Shown piece after piece: positions 38,984-49,003 of a stretch of 64,000 bases of DNA. Location of the stretch: the NCBI RefSeq assembly GCF_000425345.1, contig NZ_AUDG01000001.1, positions 1-64,000 of the forward strand, read 5' to 3'. The notes beneath the pieces are model-generated. The model was given only the letters and a program-made list of their open reading frames with translations. It was not told the DNA's origin and did not search any database. The stretch comes from Rheinheimera baltica DSM 14885 (GTDB lineage Bacteria > Pseudomonadota > Gammaproteobacteria > Enterobacterales > Alteromonadaceae). The number at the start of each line of letters is the position of its first letter. Position 1 is the first letter of the stretch. The position numbers and the translations under genes were made by a program.

Positions 38984-41276
38984 GCTGCGATAGAAGCAAG
39001 GCAATAAACTCCTGTGCTGGTAGCGGTTTACTAAAATAAAAACCTTGGTAGTAGTTGCAGCCTTGCTCACGTAAAAAAGCCAGTTGCTCGGCTGTCTCAA
39101 CACCTTCTGCTAACACTTTGAAGTTCATAGTATGCGCCAGAGCAATAATCGCACTGGCAATCTGCTGGTCGTCAATGGCTTGCGGAATGTGTTCCACGAA
39201 ACGTCGATCTATTTTCAGCACGTCCAGCGGCAAACGTTTAAGATATGACAATGAAGAATAACCGGTGCCAAAGTCATCAATTGCCAGCCTAATGCCCATA
39301 GCTTTAATTTGGTGCATAGTGGCGACAACTTTTGCCTCATCAATCATTAACGCACTTTCAGTTACCTCCAGTTCAAGCAACTCTGCCGGTACAGCAATTT
39401 CTGCCAGCACTTGTTTCAGTTCATCCAATAACTGGTCTTTATTAAACTGTTGTGCTGACACATTAACCGCCAGACTAAATGGCGGGATACCTTGATCTAA
39501 CCACTGTCGTAATTGCTGGCAGCTGCGTTGTAACACCCATTTACCCAACGCATGTATAAGGCCGCAACTCTCCGCTAAGGGTATAAATACCGAAGGAGCG
39601 ATAAAACCATACTCAGCGTCATGCCAACGTAATAAAACCTCAGCACCGATAATCTTGCCGCTAAACACATCAAGTTGAGGCTGGTAATAGCACTCCAATT
39701 TATCCAGTTTTAACGCACTGCGTAAACGTGTTTCCAGCAACACCCGCTGCCGAGCCTGCGCGGTAAGGTCATCGGTATACACCGCAACATGGTTACGACC
39801 TTCACTTTTTACTTTGTACATAGCGACATCCGCTGCGCGGATCAAATCCTCTGCACTACTGGCATGGTCAGGATAAAGGCTAATACCAACCGATAGTGCT
39901 GTGATAATTTCACTGCCATTTGCCAGCAGAAATGGCGATTGTAGCTGTTGCATCAATAACTCTGCCAGCGCGGTGACCTCATTGGTTGATTGCACCGATT
40001 GCACCAGCACGCCAAACTCGTCACCACCAAGACGGGCAAGGGTATGCTCCGGTGCACAGCAGGCCTGCAAGCGTTGACTGACCTGCATCAACAACTCATC
40101 TCCTGCACTGTGACCAAAGCTGTCGTTAATATCTTTAAAGTTATCCAAGTCCATCAACAACAGCGCACATTGTGTCTTGTGCTGAGCTGCCTGCTCAATC
40201 GCATTACTAATAGATTGATTAAAGTGTTGCCGATTCGGCAATTGAGTAACAGCATCAAAATCAGATAAAAATGCCAATTTCGCGGCCTGCTTCTTACGCT
40301 CGGTCAAATCGACATCTATACAAAAAATCTGCGCTTCTGTATCAGGCAATTTCACCACTGCATGCCCGGAAAAAACCGGCACCAAAGAACCATCTTTTCG
40401 GCGTAACACTAGCTCTTCCGACGATACGGATATACCCGTATCAGCCATATGTAACATCGCCTGAGACACTTGTTCCTGCATGTAGGAAGGAATGATTAAT
40501 TCGAGAAGATTCTTGCCTATCGCTTCTTCCTTGGTGTAGCCGTATATCTGTTCACTGGCTTTATTCCAATAAAATGTTGAGCCATCGGCATAATAACCTT
40601 GCACTGCTATCTGCGGCGTATTGTCTAGCAATGTTCGAAACCGCAGCTCACTTTGCGCTAGTTGCTGCTGCGTATGCTTTTGCTCGCTAATATCTTGAAT
40701 AACTGAAATAAAGTAACATTGGCCAGGCGAAGTAAATAAGGCAACAGATAACCGCGCCCATAATATTCGACCATCTTTGCATAGGTAGCGTTTCTCAATA
40801 TCGTAATTATTTATTTCACCCCCTTGTAATCGTTGCAATTCCATAACGTCCATTGCCAGATCGCCAGGGTAGGTTAACTGCTGAAAGTTCAATAGCAACA
40901 GCTCAGCTTCGCTGTACCCCAGCATCTGACACAACACTTTGTTAGCACGAAGAAACTGACCACTCAACGAAACATGCGCAATACCGATGGCAGCATGAGT
41001 AAAGGTATCCGCAAATGCTCGTTCTGATTGATTCAAAGAATGCACAAAAGAACGCTTTTGTCGTAGTAAAAACCAGGCAAAAAATGCGGTCAAACCGACA
41101 TAAAAGTAGCCTTCATAGCTCTGGTACTTTATTAACGCATCACGATCCGAAACCAACCAGTCTAGTAAGTGGTCGCTACTGCTAATCCAAAATAGTCCCA
41201 GCAGGAAATAAAGCAACGCTCCGCATAACGGATGTTGCAGTAAATAATGCCAACTGTGGCTCCGGATGGGTATCAT
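38976..41276 (-). CDS. PAS-PAS-GGDEF-EAL bifunctional c-di-GMP protein
   Basis: A 766-residue protein with two N-terminal membrane helices (about 13-30 and 60-75), two PAS domains (about 95-205 and 210-335), a GGDEF domain with intact RLGGDEF and an EAL domain reading EVLLRW, with the later motifs [18 protein letters not shown] and AEGVET all conserved. Both synthesis and hydrolysis are therefore possible; no RxxD inhibitory site is seen just before GGDEF. The ATG at 41276 is taken as start; an in-frame TTG at 41318 would add 14 residues. Confidence 0.9.
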   Translation of the reverse strand: MIPIRSHSWHYLLQHPLCGALLYFLLGLFWISSSDHLLDWLVSDRDALIKYQSYEGYFYVGLTAFFAWFLLRQKRSFVHSLNQSERAFADTFTHAAIGIAHVSLSGQFLRANKVLCQMLGYSEAELLLLNFQQLTYPGDLAMDVMELQRLQGGEINNYDIEKRYLCKDGRILWARLSVALFTSPGQCYFISVIQDISEQKHTQQQLAQSELRFRTLLDNTPQIAVQGYYADGSTFYWNKASEQIYGYTKEEAIGKNLLELIIPSYMQEQVSQAMLHMADTGISVSSEELVLRRKDGSLVPVFSGHAVVKLPDTEAQIFCIDVDLTERKKQAAKLAFLSDFDAVTQLPNRQHFNQSISNAIEQAAQHKTQCALLLMDLDNFKDINDSFGHSAGDELLMQVSQRLQACCAPEHTLARLGGDEFGVLVQSVQSTNEVTALAELLMQQLQSPFLLANGSEIITALSVGISLYPDHASSAEDLIRAADVAMYKVKSEGRNHVAVYTDDLTAQARQRVLLETRLRSALKLDKLECYYQPQLDVFSGKIIGAEVLLRWHDAEYGFIAPSVFIPLAESCGLIHALGKWVLQRSCQQLRQWLDQGIPPFSLAVNVSAQQFNKDQLLDELKQVLAEIAVPAELLELEVTESALMIDEAKVVATMHQIKAMGIRLAIDDFGTGYSSLSYLKRLPLDVLKIDRRFVEHIPQAIDDQQIASAIIALAHTMNFKVLAEGVETAEQLAFLREQGCNYYQGFYFSKPLPAQEFIALLLSQPN

Positions 41277-41377
41277 GGCGGCTGCGTAATTTGTGATGGT
41301 TGAATACGTAATAATCAAAGCATAGCGTAAATATGCTTCAAGCCAACTTATATCACTAATAACAAGGTATTTAGTAA

Positions 41378-41403
41378 GAAGCCTGCGAATCGCAGGCTTC
41401 TTT
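41378..41403. terminator. Intrinsic terminator of the DUF481-mscS transcript
   Basis: Stem GAAGCCTGCG / CGCAGGCTTC with loop AAT, flanked by TTT on the plus strand and TTA on the minus strand. It follows the DUF481 stop codon on the minus strand. Confidence 0.75.
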
Positions 41404-41408
41404 AAACG

Positions 41409-42155
41409 TTAGAAAGAATACACTAGGGTTAAGGATGTTTGTGTATCTGTGCGCTTTTTACCCATAGGTACCTCAGAGTCACTTTGTATCCGAAATGCCG
41501 CTTTCATCTGTAGGGAGCCGTTAATCTTAGCTAATAATGACGTCTCGGCGAGTGTACGTGTATTGTCTTCACCGTACTCAACACTAAGCGTTTGCGCAAA
41601 ACTTGCCGTTTCACTAATAGTCCAGTTAAAAACCGCAGCACCACGCGCGATGATACCTTTTTCAGTTTCCCCTGTTGAACGTTCACCACTAAAGTAACTC
41701 GGACCCACTTCGACATCCAATGACTTGTCTTCCGCATTATAAATTCGGGTGCCATAACCCACAGCTAACGTGGTGTATTTGGTGTAAGCACCAAACTTAT
41801 CGTCAGTATACGAGGCAAAAGTAAACAACTTATCGAACTCATCATCTAACTTATAAGCTGCCTTGGCAGAGACCATAAACTGCTCTGCCGACCTTTCATT
41901 AACTTTATTACCATTGTCATCAGTCTTTTCATCCTCTTTAAAATAGGCACTGAAAATATACTGGTTACTCCAATGTTGTAACTCTTGTTTTGCATCAATT
42001 TTGCCAGTAACAGAGGTACCGGCAGTATTGCCTGACGTGGTGATGGCGCCAAGCTCAGCTGAGGTGGTCCAGACCTTATCGGTGCCTGCCACATCGTCAG
42101 CCTGCACCTGCAAACTGGCTATAACAGCGGCTGCCAGCACTGAATAATATTTCAT
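41409..42155 (-). CDS. DUF481 family outer-membrane protein
   Basis: A 248-residue protein with a signal peptide (about 19 residues, ending VQADD region) and a beta-rich domain with alternating aromatic residues (WSNQYIFSAYFKEDE, FNWTISETASFAQTLSVEYG) ending in a C-terminal F, as expected of an outer-membrane beta-barrel. The pattern fits DUF481, the YdiY/salt-induced family. Function is unknown. It starts two bases after the mscS stop, so it is likely cotranscribed. Confidence 0.85.
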   Translation of the reverse strand: MKYYSVLAAAVIASLQVQADDVAGTDKVWTTSAELGAITTSGNTAGTSVTGKIDAKQELQHWSNQYIFSAYFKEDEKTDDNGNKVNERSAEQFMVSAKAAYKLDDEFDKLFTFASYTDDKFGAYTKYTTLAVGYGTRIYNAEDKSLDVEVGPSYFSGERSTGETEKGIIARGAAVFNWTISETASFAQTLSVEYGEDNTRTLAETSLLAKINGSLQMKAAFRIQSDSEVPMGKKRTDTQTSLTLVYSF

Positions 42156-42157
42156 GT

Positions 42158-42982
42158 TTACTCCTGCGTATCTTTCTTAATGTGTAAATCCATTTGTGGA
42201 AATGGAATACCAATACCTTGCTCATCAAACGTTAATTTTACTTTTTCCAACGTGTCCCAATAAACAGCCCAGTAGTCTGCAGCATTAACCCAGGGACGCA
42301 GGTGAATATTCACTGAAGAGTCAGCCAAAGCAGCAACAGCTATGACAGGTGCAGGAGTCGCAAGTATCCGGCTGTCTTGCTTCACTATGTCTTCTAAAAG
42401 TGCTTTTGCTTTGCGTAGATCAGAGTCATAACTGATACCAATCAGTAAATCAACGCGGCGGGTTGGCTCCGCTGAAAAGTTGGTAATAGCACTACCGGTG
42501 ATTTGTGCATTAGGAATGATCACCTTTTTATTATCAGGAGTTTTCATAATGGTTTGAAAAATTTCAATTTTATCAACGGTACCACTAACGCCACCGGCAT
42601 CAATAAAATCGCCCGATTTAAAAGGACGGAATAAAATAATTAAAATACCTGAAGCGAAATTTGATAAAGACCCTTGTAATGCCAGGCCAACGGCTAAACC
42701 GGCTGCACCTAAAATGGCAATAAAAGACGTGGTTTGCACACCAATTTGCGACAATGCCATCAGCACGGTAGCAATCATGATCAAGGCGTAGACAATGCCA
42801 GCGACAAAAGAAATGACCGCTTTATCCACAGAACGAGACAGCAATGCTTTTTCCATTAAGCGTTTGATGCCTTTTGCAACTATGCGGCCGACATAAAATA
42901 TGAAAACGGCAGCCACGAACTTAAGTAAATAGCCAAATATTAATTCATTGTTGTCTTGAAAGAACTGGATAATGTTATCCAT
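42158..42982 (-). CDS. mscS: Small-conductance mechanosensitive channel MscS
   Basis: A 274-residue channel with three membrane helices in the first 125 residues. The pore helix region reads LGAAGLAVGLALQGSLSNFA, the MscS signature, followed by a beta domain (FKSGDFIDAGGVSGTVDKIE). It opens on membrane tension to release osmolytes during hypo-osmotic shock. Length is close to E. coli MscS (286). It is first gene of a unit with the DUF481 gene. Confidence 0.94.
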   Translation of the reverse strand: MDNIIQFFQDNNELIFGYLLKFVAAVFIFYVGRIVAKGIKRLMEKALLSRSVDKAVISFVAGIVYALIMIATVLMALSQIGVQTTSFIAILGAAGLAVGLALQGSLSNFASGILIILFRPFKSGDFIDAGGVSGTVDKIEIFQTIMKTPDNKKVIIPNAQITGSAITNFSAEPTRRVDLLIGISYDSDLRKAKALLEDIVKQDSRILATPAPVIAVAALADSSVNIHLRPWVNAADYWAVYWDTLEKVKLTFDEQGIGIPFPQMDLHIKKDTQE

Positions 42983-43101
42983 AGCGCGCTCCTGTGCGAA
43001 TTGTGTAATAAAAAATCAGCAAAATGATAGCATACAACCGCTTAGATGAGCATAAAAACCACAACTCAGCCTTGGCTAAGACGCTTTGTTACTAAAAAAG
43101 C

Positions 43102-43130
43102 TTGGTACCACTAGAAAATATGGGTAAAAT
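43102..43130 (+). promoter_or_regulatory. Promoter of tRNA-His
   Basis: -35 TTGGTA (43102-43107) and -10 TAAAAT (43125-43130) with a 17-bp spacer; the transcript would start about 43137, just before the tRNA at 43144. Confidence 0.7.
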
Positions 43131-43143
43131 GCAATGCCTCGGC

Positions 43144-43220
43144 GGTGATTGTAGCTCAGTTGGTAGAGCCCCGGATTGTGATTCCGGTTGTCGTGGGTTC
43201 GAGCCCCATCAGTCACCCCA
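43144..43220 (+). tRNA. hisT-type tRNA-His: tRNA-His (anticodon GTG)
   Basis: A 77-nt cloverleaf. The acceptor stem GTGATTG (43145-43151) pairs with CAGTCAC, with the histidine-specific extra G at 43144. The anticodon loop is TTGTGAT with anticodon GTG at 43178-43180 between CCGGA and TCCGG. The T-arm carries GGTTCGAGCC. CCA is encoded at 43218-43220. G-1 opposite C73 is the identity element for HisRS. The body is nearly identical to the E. coli His tRNA. Confidence 0.97.
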
Positions 43221-43286
43221 CTTTATTTTCATCATCATACCCATTTGCTAAACTGTGTTTACTCACTACAGCCGTGTTATTTCAAT

Positions 43287-43829
43287 ATGGTCAATCTTGC
43301 TAGTTTGCAGCATCAACTGCAACACACCAACACTTCTGCAATTGAAAGCTGGACACCGCCATTTTGTGGCGATATTCCTCTGCACATTGATGCAGCAGGT
43401 AAATGGCACTATCAAGGCAGTGAAATTAAGCGCCCTGCACTAGTAGCACTATTTGCTTCAGTACTGCTGCTACAATCGGAGGAGTATTTTCTGCAAACTC
43501 CGGTTGAAAAAGTCCGAATTACTGTCGCTGATGTGCCTTTTTTGATCACGGATTGGTGCTGGTCGACAACTGATAATGGTCCCGCATTAGTATTAACAAC
43601 TAATTTGCAGCACCAACTGGTTGCAAGCCCGCAGCATCCAATTTGTTTACGAGCTGATCCACAGCATCAAATTTTGCCCTACATCACGCTATGGCGTGGC
43701 TTACAAGCGAAACTAAGTCGCAATGTCTACTATCAACTGGCGGAGCAAACCCATGCAGTTTACTGCAACAAACAGACACATTATCAGCTTAAAAGTGCTG
43801 GTTATCCTTATACCTTAGCTATTACATGA
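43287..43829 (+). CDS. DUF1285 domain-containing protein
   Basis: A 180-residue protein. The core WTPPFCGDIPLHIDAAGKWHY and the segment LQTPVEKVRITVADVPFL match DUF1285, a widespread proteobacterial family of unknown function with a two-domain beta fold. The frame runs upstream into the tRNA, but the ATG at 43287 (MVNLASLQ) is taken as the start since the earlier ATG lies within tRNA-His. Confidence 0.85.
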   Translation: MVNLASLQHQLQHTNTSAIESWTPPFCGDIPLHIDAAGKWHYQGSEIKRPALVALFASVLLLQSEEYFLQTPVEKVRITVADVPFLITDWCWSTTDNGPALVLTTNLQHQLVASPQHPICLRADPQHQILPYITLWRGLQAKLSRNVYYQLAEQTHAVYCNKQTHYQLKSAGYPYTLAIT

Positions 43830-43934
43830 GGGGACACTGGTCGGCAATATCCTGCACTTTATCTCAAGCCGATTGTTCAACAGCACAGCTGTGTTAACAC
43901 TGTTACACCAGAAACTGTACCAGGCTAAAATAAG

Positions 43935-45218
43935 ATGAACAAAACGCCCATCGCACTGCTACTTAGCAGCTTACTTTTTTGTACGCAAATCCAAGCAGCA
44001 ACCCTTATCCATGCTGGTAAGCTTATTACTGCAGAAAATAGTCAGATTTTGTCTGAACATACTATCGTTGTTGAGCAAGACAAAATCGTTGCGCTAGAGC
44101 AAGGCTACCGAAAAGCTGCAGATGGCGACACCATTATCGACCTGCGCCAGCACACTGTAATGCCAGGCTTGATGGACATGCATACTCACTTTTATACCCA
44201 ATTCAGCGCTAACGTTTACACCGAAGGCTTTACTATGAATGAAGCTGATTATGCCTTGCGTGGTGCAACGTTTGCCGAGAAAACCCTGATGGCAGGTTTC
44301 ACCACAGTACGCGAACTGGGCGACAACTATCATATTAGTACCGCATTAAAAAAAGCTATTGCTAAGGGGTACATTAAAGGACCTCGTATTTATGCTGCCG
44401 GAACATCCATTGCGACTACCGGTGGCCATGCTGATCCTACCAATGGTGTTGCTTATGCGCTAATGGCGGATCCAGGTCCAAAAGAAGGTGTAATAAACGG
44501 TGCAGATGACGCACGCAAGGCGGTTAGACAGCGTTATAAAGAAGGCTCAGATTTAATAAAAATCACCGCCACGGGAGGTGTACTTAGCGTCGCTAAAAGT
44601 GGTAGTAACCCGCAATTTACTGACGAAGAGCTAGCCGCTATTGTCAGTACAGCAAAAGATTATGGTATGAAAGTCGCGGTGCATGCCCATGGTAAAGAAG
44701 GTATGGAACGCGCAATTAAAGCCGGCGTACACTCCATTGAGCATGGCACTTACATGGACAAAAACACCATGGCGTTAATGCGTAAACAAGGTACTTACTT
44801 CGTCCCTACGATCAGCGCAGGCAAATGGGCAGAAGAAAAATCCCGTATAGCCGGTTTCTTTCCTGATTTGGTGCGGCCTAAAGCAGCTACTATTGGTGGT
44901 CGAATTCAACAGACTTTTGCCGAAGCATATAAAGCCGGTGTGAAAATTGCTTTTGGCACAGATGCCGGCGTGTTTGAACATGGTAACAATTGGCGCGAAT
45001 TTATCTATATGACTGAAGCGGGAATGCCTGCAATTGAGGCTATACTTAGCGCAACCATTGATGGCGCACGCTTATTGGGTGTTGACGATGAACTTGGTAG
45101 TATTAAAGTAGGAAAAACGGCTGACATTATTGCTGTACCTGGTAACCCACTGCAAGATATCACCCAAATGGGTAAAGTTAATTTTGTGATGAAAGCAGGC
45201 GAAATATTTCGCCAGTAA
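43935..45218 (+). CDS. Exported amidohydrolase family protein
   Basis: A 427-residue metal-dependent hydrolase with a signal peptide (residues 1-21, ending IQAAT). Metal ligands are visible: MDMHTH (His83, His85), the lysine region [22 protein letters not shown] and GTDAGVF. This set is that of subtype I amidohydrolases of the imidazolonepropionase/Xaa-Pro dipeptidase group, several of which cleave acyl-dipeptides in the periplasm. A C-terminal beta-sandwich ([19 protein letters not shown]) closes the fold. Substrate is not predictable. A G+C hairpin at 45230-45250 lies just past the stop. Confidence 0.87.
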   Translation: MNKTPIALLLSSLLFCTQIQAATLIHAGKLITAENSQILSEHTIVVEQDKIVALEQGYRKAADGDTIIDLRQHTVMPGLMDMHTHFYTQFSANVYTEGFTMNEADYALRGATFAEKTLMAGFTTVRELGDNYHISTALKKAIAKGYIKGPRIYAAGTSIATTGGHADPTNGVAYALMADPGPKEGVINGADDARKAVRQRYKEGSDLIKITATGGVLSVAKSGSNPQFTDEELAAIVSTAKDYGMKVAVHAHGKEGMERAIKAGVHSIEHGTYMDKNTMALMRKQGTYFVPTISAGKWAEEKSRIAGFFPDLVRPKAATIGGRIQQTFAEAYKAGVKIAFGTDAGVFEHGNNWREFIYMTEAGMPAIEAILSATIDGARLLGVDDELGSIKVGKTADIIAVPGNPLQDITQMGKVNFVMKAGEIFRQ

Positions 45219-45237
45219 CTTAGTACATTCCAGCCGG

Positions 45238-45693
45238 TTACTCCGGCTGGACGCGTTTTAATAAAGCAGCTGCATCAAACAGAATACTCTCTTTTAATTC
45301 CTGCTCCGCTTTGATCCTAACTTCATCTTGTTGCGCTGTCAGTGATTTAGCCTGTAATTGCCGTGCTTTATGCGTCGGCATATCTTTAACTACCTGATAC
45401 ATTTTGTACAATCCTGGGTAGGTTATCACCGGATCTGGTTTATGATCCGGCGCCAGATGATCCAACAATACCCACAGCCGCAACGCCCCTTCAGATAATT
45501 CACATTGCTCTTCACATACAGCTTTGCAAATGACACTAATACTGTCACGTAAATACTTTTGCTTCTTTTCCAGCTGTTGCTGAGCTACTTGAGTCTGCTG
45601 CTGCAGCCGCCATAATAAGGTACCAGCATAAAAAGCCAGAGCAACAACAATAACGCATGCTAAAGTAATAAGTATAACCGCTGTAACGTTCAA
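45238..45693 (-). CDS. DUF2489 domain-containing protein
   Basis: A 151-residue protein: an N-terminal membrane helix (5-27) followed by a coiled region and a helical domain with RDSISVICKAVCEEQCELSE and GLYKMYQVVKDMPTH, which matches DUF2489. It ends LLKRVQPE. It is separated from yihI by 2 bp and is cotranscribed. Function unknown; the family is usually next to yihI in gammaproteobacteria. Confidence 0.83.
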   Translation of the reverse strand: MNVTAVILITLACVIVVALAFYAGTLLWRLQQQTQVAQQQLEKKQKYLRDSISVICKAVCEEQCELSEGALRLWVLLDHLAPDHKPDPVITYPGLYKMYQVVKDMPTHKARQLQAKSLTAQQDEVRIKAEQELKESILFDAAALLKRVQPE

Positions 45694-45695
45694 GA

Positions 45696-46256
45696 TTAGT
45701 CCTCATCTCCTAACAGGTCTTTACGCCAATCTTTACTCTCAAAAGCGGCCAACGGATCAATTTGCTCATTACTGTCATCGTCATCAGTCAAACCTAATTG
45801 CTGCAACAATTGCTCCAAACGTGCTGTTTTAGCATTAAAATACTTAGCATCTTTACCGGTCAGTATTTCGTCCTGTTCAACTCGAACCAAAAGCTGCTGC
45901 AGATAATTATCATTTTCTATCAATGCTAATTCTTGCTCTGGTGTTAGTGTCTCGGCTTTGGGCTTTGCTAAGCTTGCTTTAGGCAGCGGCATTACACGAG
46001 GCTGAGTCGCAGTTTCCGCAACATCAGTCACAATCAACGCAATCGGTTTTTTGCTACCGATGCGCTTGTCTTTCTTAGCCGATTGCTGCTGTGTAGCCGG
46101 CTCTGCTAAAGCAACACTATTACGACTACCTGATTTTAAACCAGCACCTTTTTTCTTGGTTTGCTCTTTGGGTTCGCGGGTTTTTCGAATATCTTCTGAG
46201 GATAAATGTCGCGAGCCGTTAGGGCCGGCAGAGCGTGTTTTTTTCTGACGAGTCAT
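45696..46256 (-). CDS. yihI: Der GTPase-activating protein YihI
   Basis: A 186-residue highly basic then acidic protein. The N-terminus MTRQKKTRSAGPNGSRHLSS is the YihI signature; the C-terminal part carries ALIENDNYLQQLLVRVEQDE and DDDDSNEQIDPLAAFE. YihI activates the ribosome-assembly GTPase Der (EngA). In E. coli yihI is next to the csrC RNA gene; here a CsrB/C-like RNA lies 0.7 kb away with a methyltransferase gene between. Confidence 0.92.
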   Translation of the reverse strand: MTRQKKTRSAGPNGSRHLSSEDIRKTREPKEQTKKKGAGLKSGSRNSVALAEPATQQQSAKKDKRIGSKKPIALIVTDVAETATQPRVMPLPKASLAKPKAETLTPEQELALIENDNYLQQLLVRVEQDEILTGKDAKYFNAKTARLEQLLQQLGLTDDDDSNEQIDPLAAFESKDWRKDLLGDED

Positions 46257-46309
46257 GATTGTTACCTGTAAAAAAGGGCGCGTATTTTAACCAGAATTTC
46301 TGCGAAACA

Positions 46310-46960
46310 CTAATGCTTTCGGCGTTGCAACAGAGCAATATCTTTATCGGGAAAATTGACAATAAAATTATCTCGCTGCGCCAAATAAATAAAAGTATGT
46401 TCACAAAAAAAACTGACATGCGTTGGGTCGAGTTTGTAATGCCATGAAGCGAAGGCGTTAACATCAGTATAGCGCTTTGTCATAATGCCTAGCGTCCCCC
46501 CCGGTTTCAATAACGTTAGCCACAATTTCCATTCATGCACGGGGTAAATAAAGTGCTCTATCGCTTCAGAGCAGGTAATAAAATCGTACTGTTTTTTAAG
46601 TACGCTATCATCGGTAGCAAAGTAGGGATCCCACACTGACATTTTGTGGCCCGTCTCAGCTAACATTTTTGCTAATAAAGGGCCTGGCCCGCAGCCAAAA
46701 TCCAGCCCCTCAAGGCCACTAGCGGCTAACTGTTGCTGTAATGGTAAGGCTAAACGCTGCAAAAACTGGCGATAGCCAATATCGTTCAAGTCATTTTGAT
46801 GCATTTGATACTGCGCCAATTCATCTGAAGAAGAGAGCAAAGTTGTTCGATCAGCAAACACCAACAGGCAAAGCTGACACTGATAATACCGTCTTCGATT
46901 GTCCTGATAAAAAAACTGACAAGGTTCTGCGTAGCATAAAGGACATTGATGATTTGGCAT
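46310..46960 (-). CDS. Class I SAM-dependent methyltransferase with N-terminal zinc-ribbon-like segment
   Basis: A 216-residue protein. The SAM-binding motif LDFGCGPGPLL is at about residues 86-96 and the downstream ITCSEAIEHF motif at about 129-138. The N-terminus carries two CxxC pairs (CPLC and CQLC, spaced about 21 residues) that could bind zinc. The substrate is not predictable. This gene separates yihI from the csr RNA in this genome, unlike E. coli. Confidence 0.82.
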   Translation of the reverse strand: MPNHQCPLCYAEPCQFFYQDNRRRYYQCQLCLLVFADRTTLLSSSDELAQYQMHQNDLNDIGYRQFLQRLALPLQQQLAASGLEGLDFGCGPGPLLAKMLAETGHKMSVWDPYFATDDSVLKKQYDFITCSEAIEHFIYPVHEWKLWLTLLKPGGTLGIMTKRYTDVNAFASWHYKLDPTHVSFFCEHTFIYLAQRDNFIVNFPDKDIALLQRRKH

Positions 46961-46980
46961 GGCTAGGGCTTTTTTTGTAT

Positions 46981-47292
46981 AAAGAAAAGGGCGATAAGAT
47001 TTCCTTATCGCCCTGGATATTTTTGTGTCTCGTGGACACCGTTCTCATTCGCGTTCATCTTCCTGATGCTGCCGCAACACCCTGTCTGCTAGTTCCGTAT
47101 TTTATATTGCCTTCCTGGCTGCTATTTTTATTGTTTACGATCATCCTGATACTTTCGTAATCATCCTTGAGCGTGAATTCACGCAGCACATCTTCCAAAT
47201 GTGTTCAAAACGAAGGCACCGCGCACTTGCGTACTGGTACTATTACTTCCCTGCGGATATTCCCTGTTTTTATTCGTTACAAACTGTAACTG
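46981..47292 (-). ncRNA. csrC-like: CsrB/CsrC-like regulatory RNA (CsrA antagonist)
   Basis: On the minus strand this gene-free stretch carries nine GGA motifs, several as CAGGA or AAGGA in the form TCAGGATGA, CAAGGATGA, CCAGGAAGG, TCAGGAAGA and CAGGGAA, in the pattern of CsrB/CsrC, which bind many copies of CsrA. It ends with a terminator hairpin GGGCGATAAG / CTTATCGCCC (46989-47013) and a T-rich tail. A promoter (TTGCCA at 47321-47326, TAAATT at 47299-47304, 16-bp spacer) gives a start near 47292 and about 310 nt. A GacA/UvrY-type palindrome lies at about -177. In E. coli csrC lies between engB and yihI, the same neighbourhood. Confidence 0.85.
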
Positions 47293-47298
47293 ACGGTT

Positions 47299-47326
47299 AA
47301 TTTACTCTGTTCTGACTATATGGCAA
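47299..47326 (-). promoter_or_regulatory. Promoter of the CsrB/C-like RNA
   Basis: -35 TTGCCA (47321-47326) and -10 TAAATT (47299-47304) with 16-bp spacing on the minus strand. Fits the position expected from the RNA's GGA-rich body and the UvrY-type box upstream. Confidence 0.55.
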
Positions 47327-47460
47327 GCCTTTACCCTAAAAAAAACCAATTTCATCACCGCCATAAATATTAAATTTATATTTTTCAGTATGTTGAGCAA
47401 AATCAATCACAATAAAAAAGTTCAATTTATTTTCTATACACGCTTTTATCCTACAGCGAT

Positions 47461-47478
47461 TGTGAGATATATCTCACA
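47461..47478. promoter_or_regulatory. UvrY/GacA-type box upstream of the Csr RNA
   Basis: The perfect 18-bp palindrome TGTGAGATATATCTCACA fits the GacA/UvrY recognition pattern TGTAAG-N6-CTTACA with a G/C change in each arm. Its centre is about 177 bp before the predicted start of the csr RNA, the usual distance for this regulator. No other gene start is close by. Confidence 0.6.
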
Positions 47479-47496
47479 AAAAATCACCGCAAGCAT

Positions 47497-47525
47497 AAAA
47501 AAACCGGCGATGAATGCCGGTTTTT
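47497..47525 (-). terminator. Intrinsic terminator of the cytochrome c4 gene
   Basis: Stem AACCGGC / GCCGGTT with loop GATGAAT, with A/T runs on both sides. It follows the cytochrome c4 stop codon on the minus strand. Confidence 0.8.
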
Positions 47526-47553
47526 ATGCGATAAATGCGGGTAGTTATAGCGT

Positions 47554-48180
47554 TTAGTGCAAACCACCCAGGTACTGAGATAACACTTCGATATCTTCGT
47601 CAGTTAGTTTTTTAGCAATATCTCGCATCATGCCATTCATGTCATTTGCGCGTTGACCGCTGCGAAATTCCAGCAAAGTGGTTTTAAGATAATTTGCATG
47701 TTGAAAGGAAATTTTTGGAAATCCACTCAAACTGGCACCCGAACCACGAGGACCATGGCAAGCAATACAAGCTGCAATACCACGCTGTGCATCACCACCA
47801 CGATACAATGCTTCACCACGTGCAATAACATTTTCAGGAGTAGTGCCTGACTTCATTTTTTGTGAAGCAAAATAGGCCGATAAATCTTTCATGTCTTGGT
47901 CTGACAGTGCCGCGACCATACCAAACATTATGCTGTTATTACGGCCTTCCTTGCCCGCAGATGCCATACCGTGCTTGTAGTTGGTTAGCTGTTTATACAA
48001 ATAGGTCGCATGTTGGCCAGCCAGTTTAGGGTACATGTCAACAACGCTGTTACCATCAGCATTGTGGCAAGCGGCACAAACCGCAGATTTTGCTTTACCC
48101 GCTTCAGCATCACCGTCAAACGCTTGGGCTGTTCCGATTAAACCGAATATCAGCGTCAGTGGAAGTAGCATTTTATTCAT
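47554..48180 (-). CDS. Dihaem cytochrome c4
   Basis: A 208-residue exported protein. A signal peptide (residues 1-20, ending AQAFD) precedes two haem-binding CxxCH motifs, CAACH (about residue 36) and CIACH (about 138), each half being a class I cytochrome domain. Distal methionines lie in MFGMVAAL-type and [10 protein letters not shown] segments. Cytochrome c4 transfers electrons to terminal oxidases. It is transcribed toward the csr RNA with its own terminator. Confidence 0.92.
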   Translation of the reverse strand: MNKMLLPLTLIFGLIGTAQAFDGDAEAGKAKSAVCAACHNADGNSVVDMYPKLAGQHATYLYKQLTNYKHGMASAGKEGRNNSIMFGMVAALSDQDMKDLSAYFASQKMKSGTTPENVIARGEALYRGGDAQRGIAACIACHGPRGSGASLSGFPKISFQHANYLKTTLLEFRSGQRANDMNGMMRDIAKKLTDEDIEVLSQYLGGLH

Positions 48181-48360
48181 TTTTTATCCGTCTCTGTCCG
48201 CATTAAACCGCCAGCATACTGGCAACCAAGTGTAATAACCTTAATTTTTATCTCTATTTTACACGAAACTGGTCAAAGTAAAATCCCATACCGCATGCAA
48301 AAGCTTCTGCGGATCTCTCAGATCCGCTACAATGACGCAAATTATTTGCCGGAGAAGCCC

Positions 48361-48993
48361 GTGTACAAGTCAAAAATCAATTATCAACGAGCCGCATTTT
48401 TAACTAGCGCGCCCGATATCAAGGCATTACCGGCGGACGCAGGCATTGAAGTTGCGTTTGCAGGTCGCTCTAATGCTGGCAAGTCCAGTGCATTAAATAC
48501 GTTGACGCGCCAAAATAGTTTAGCGCGAACCAGTAAAACGCCCGGCCGCACTCAATTGATCAACACATTTAGTTTGGATGAACACCGTCGATTAATCGAT
48601 TTGCCGGGTTATGGCTTTGCCAAAGTTCCTTTAGCCGTAAAAGAAAAATGGCAAAAATCACTGGCAGAGTATCTGACAAAACGCGCGAGTTTAAAAGGCA
48701 TAGTTGTGTTGATGGATATTCGCCACCCATTGAAAGATTTAGATCAAGATCTAATACATTGGGCAGTTGATAGTGAACTTCCTGTACTTATATTGCTGAC
48801 TAAGTCGGATAAGCTTGGCCCTGGTGCACGAAAGAAAACCTTGTTTGAAGTGCGCGATGCCACGTTAGCTTTTATGGGTGATATCACCGTACACACTTTT
48901 AGTTCACTAAATAAACAGGGATTGGCTGATTTGGAGCAGGTGCTGGATTTGTGGTATCAAGCCCCTGATGCCACTTCAGATATTGCAGACTAA
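48361..48993 (+). CDS. engB: Ribosome-biogenesis GTPase EngB (YsxC/YihA)
   Basis: A 210-residue GTPase. G1 is [10 protein letters not shown]3 DLPG, G4 TKSD. The core [20 protein letters not shown] matches E. coli YihA, as does the length (210). The start is taken as GTG at 48361 with GGAGA 6 bp upstream; the longer frame from 48295 would add 22 residues with no similarity. EngB is required for 50S subunit assembly. Confidence 0.94.
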   Translation: MYKSKINYQRAAFLTSAPDIKALPADAGIEVAFAGRSNAGKSSALNTLTRQNSLARTSKTPGRTQLINTFSLDEHRRLIDLPGYGFAKVPLAVKEKWQKSLAEYLTKRASLKGIVVLMDIRHPLKDLDQDLIHWAVDSELPVLILLTKSDKLGPGARKKTLFEVRDATLAFMGDITVHTFSSLNKQGLADLEQVLDLWYQAPDATSDIAD

Positions 48994-49003
48994 CACAAAG
49001 CAT

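Noticed and set aside
43188-43286. An upstream start for DUF1285 inside tRNA-His
   Set aside because: Translation would begin within the mature tRNA; the ATG at 43287 begins the conserved protein region.
45230-45250. GC-rich hairpin after the amidohydrolase as a terminator
   Set aside because: There is no T-tract on either strand, so I do not call it an intrinsic terminator.
46741-47160. A 139-codon plus-strand open frame
   Set aside because: It is antisense to the methyltransferase gene and the csr RNA, has no ribosome site and resembles no protein.
47461-47478. The palindrome as a CRP site
   Set aside because: TGTGA and TCACA are 8 bp apart rather than 6. The position and the TGTRAG-type arms fit a UvrY/GacA box better.
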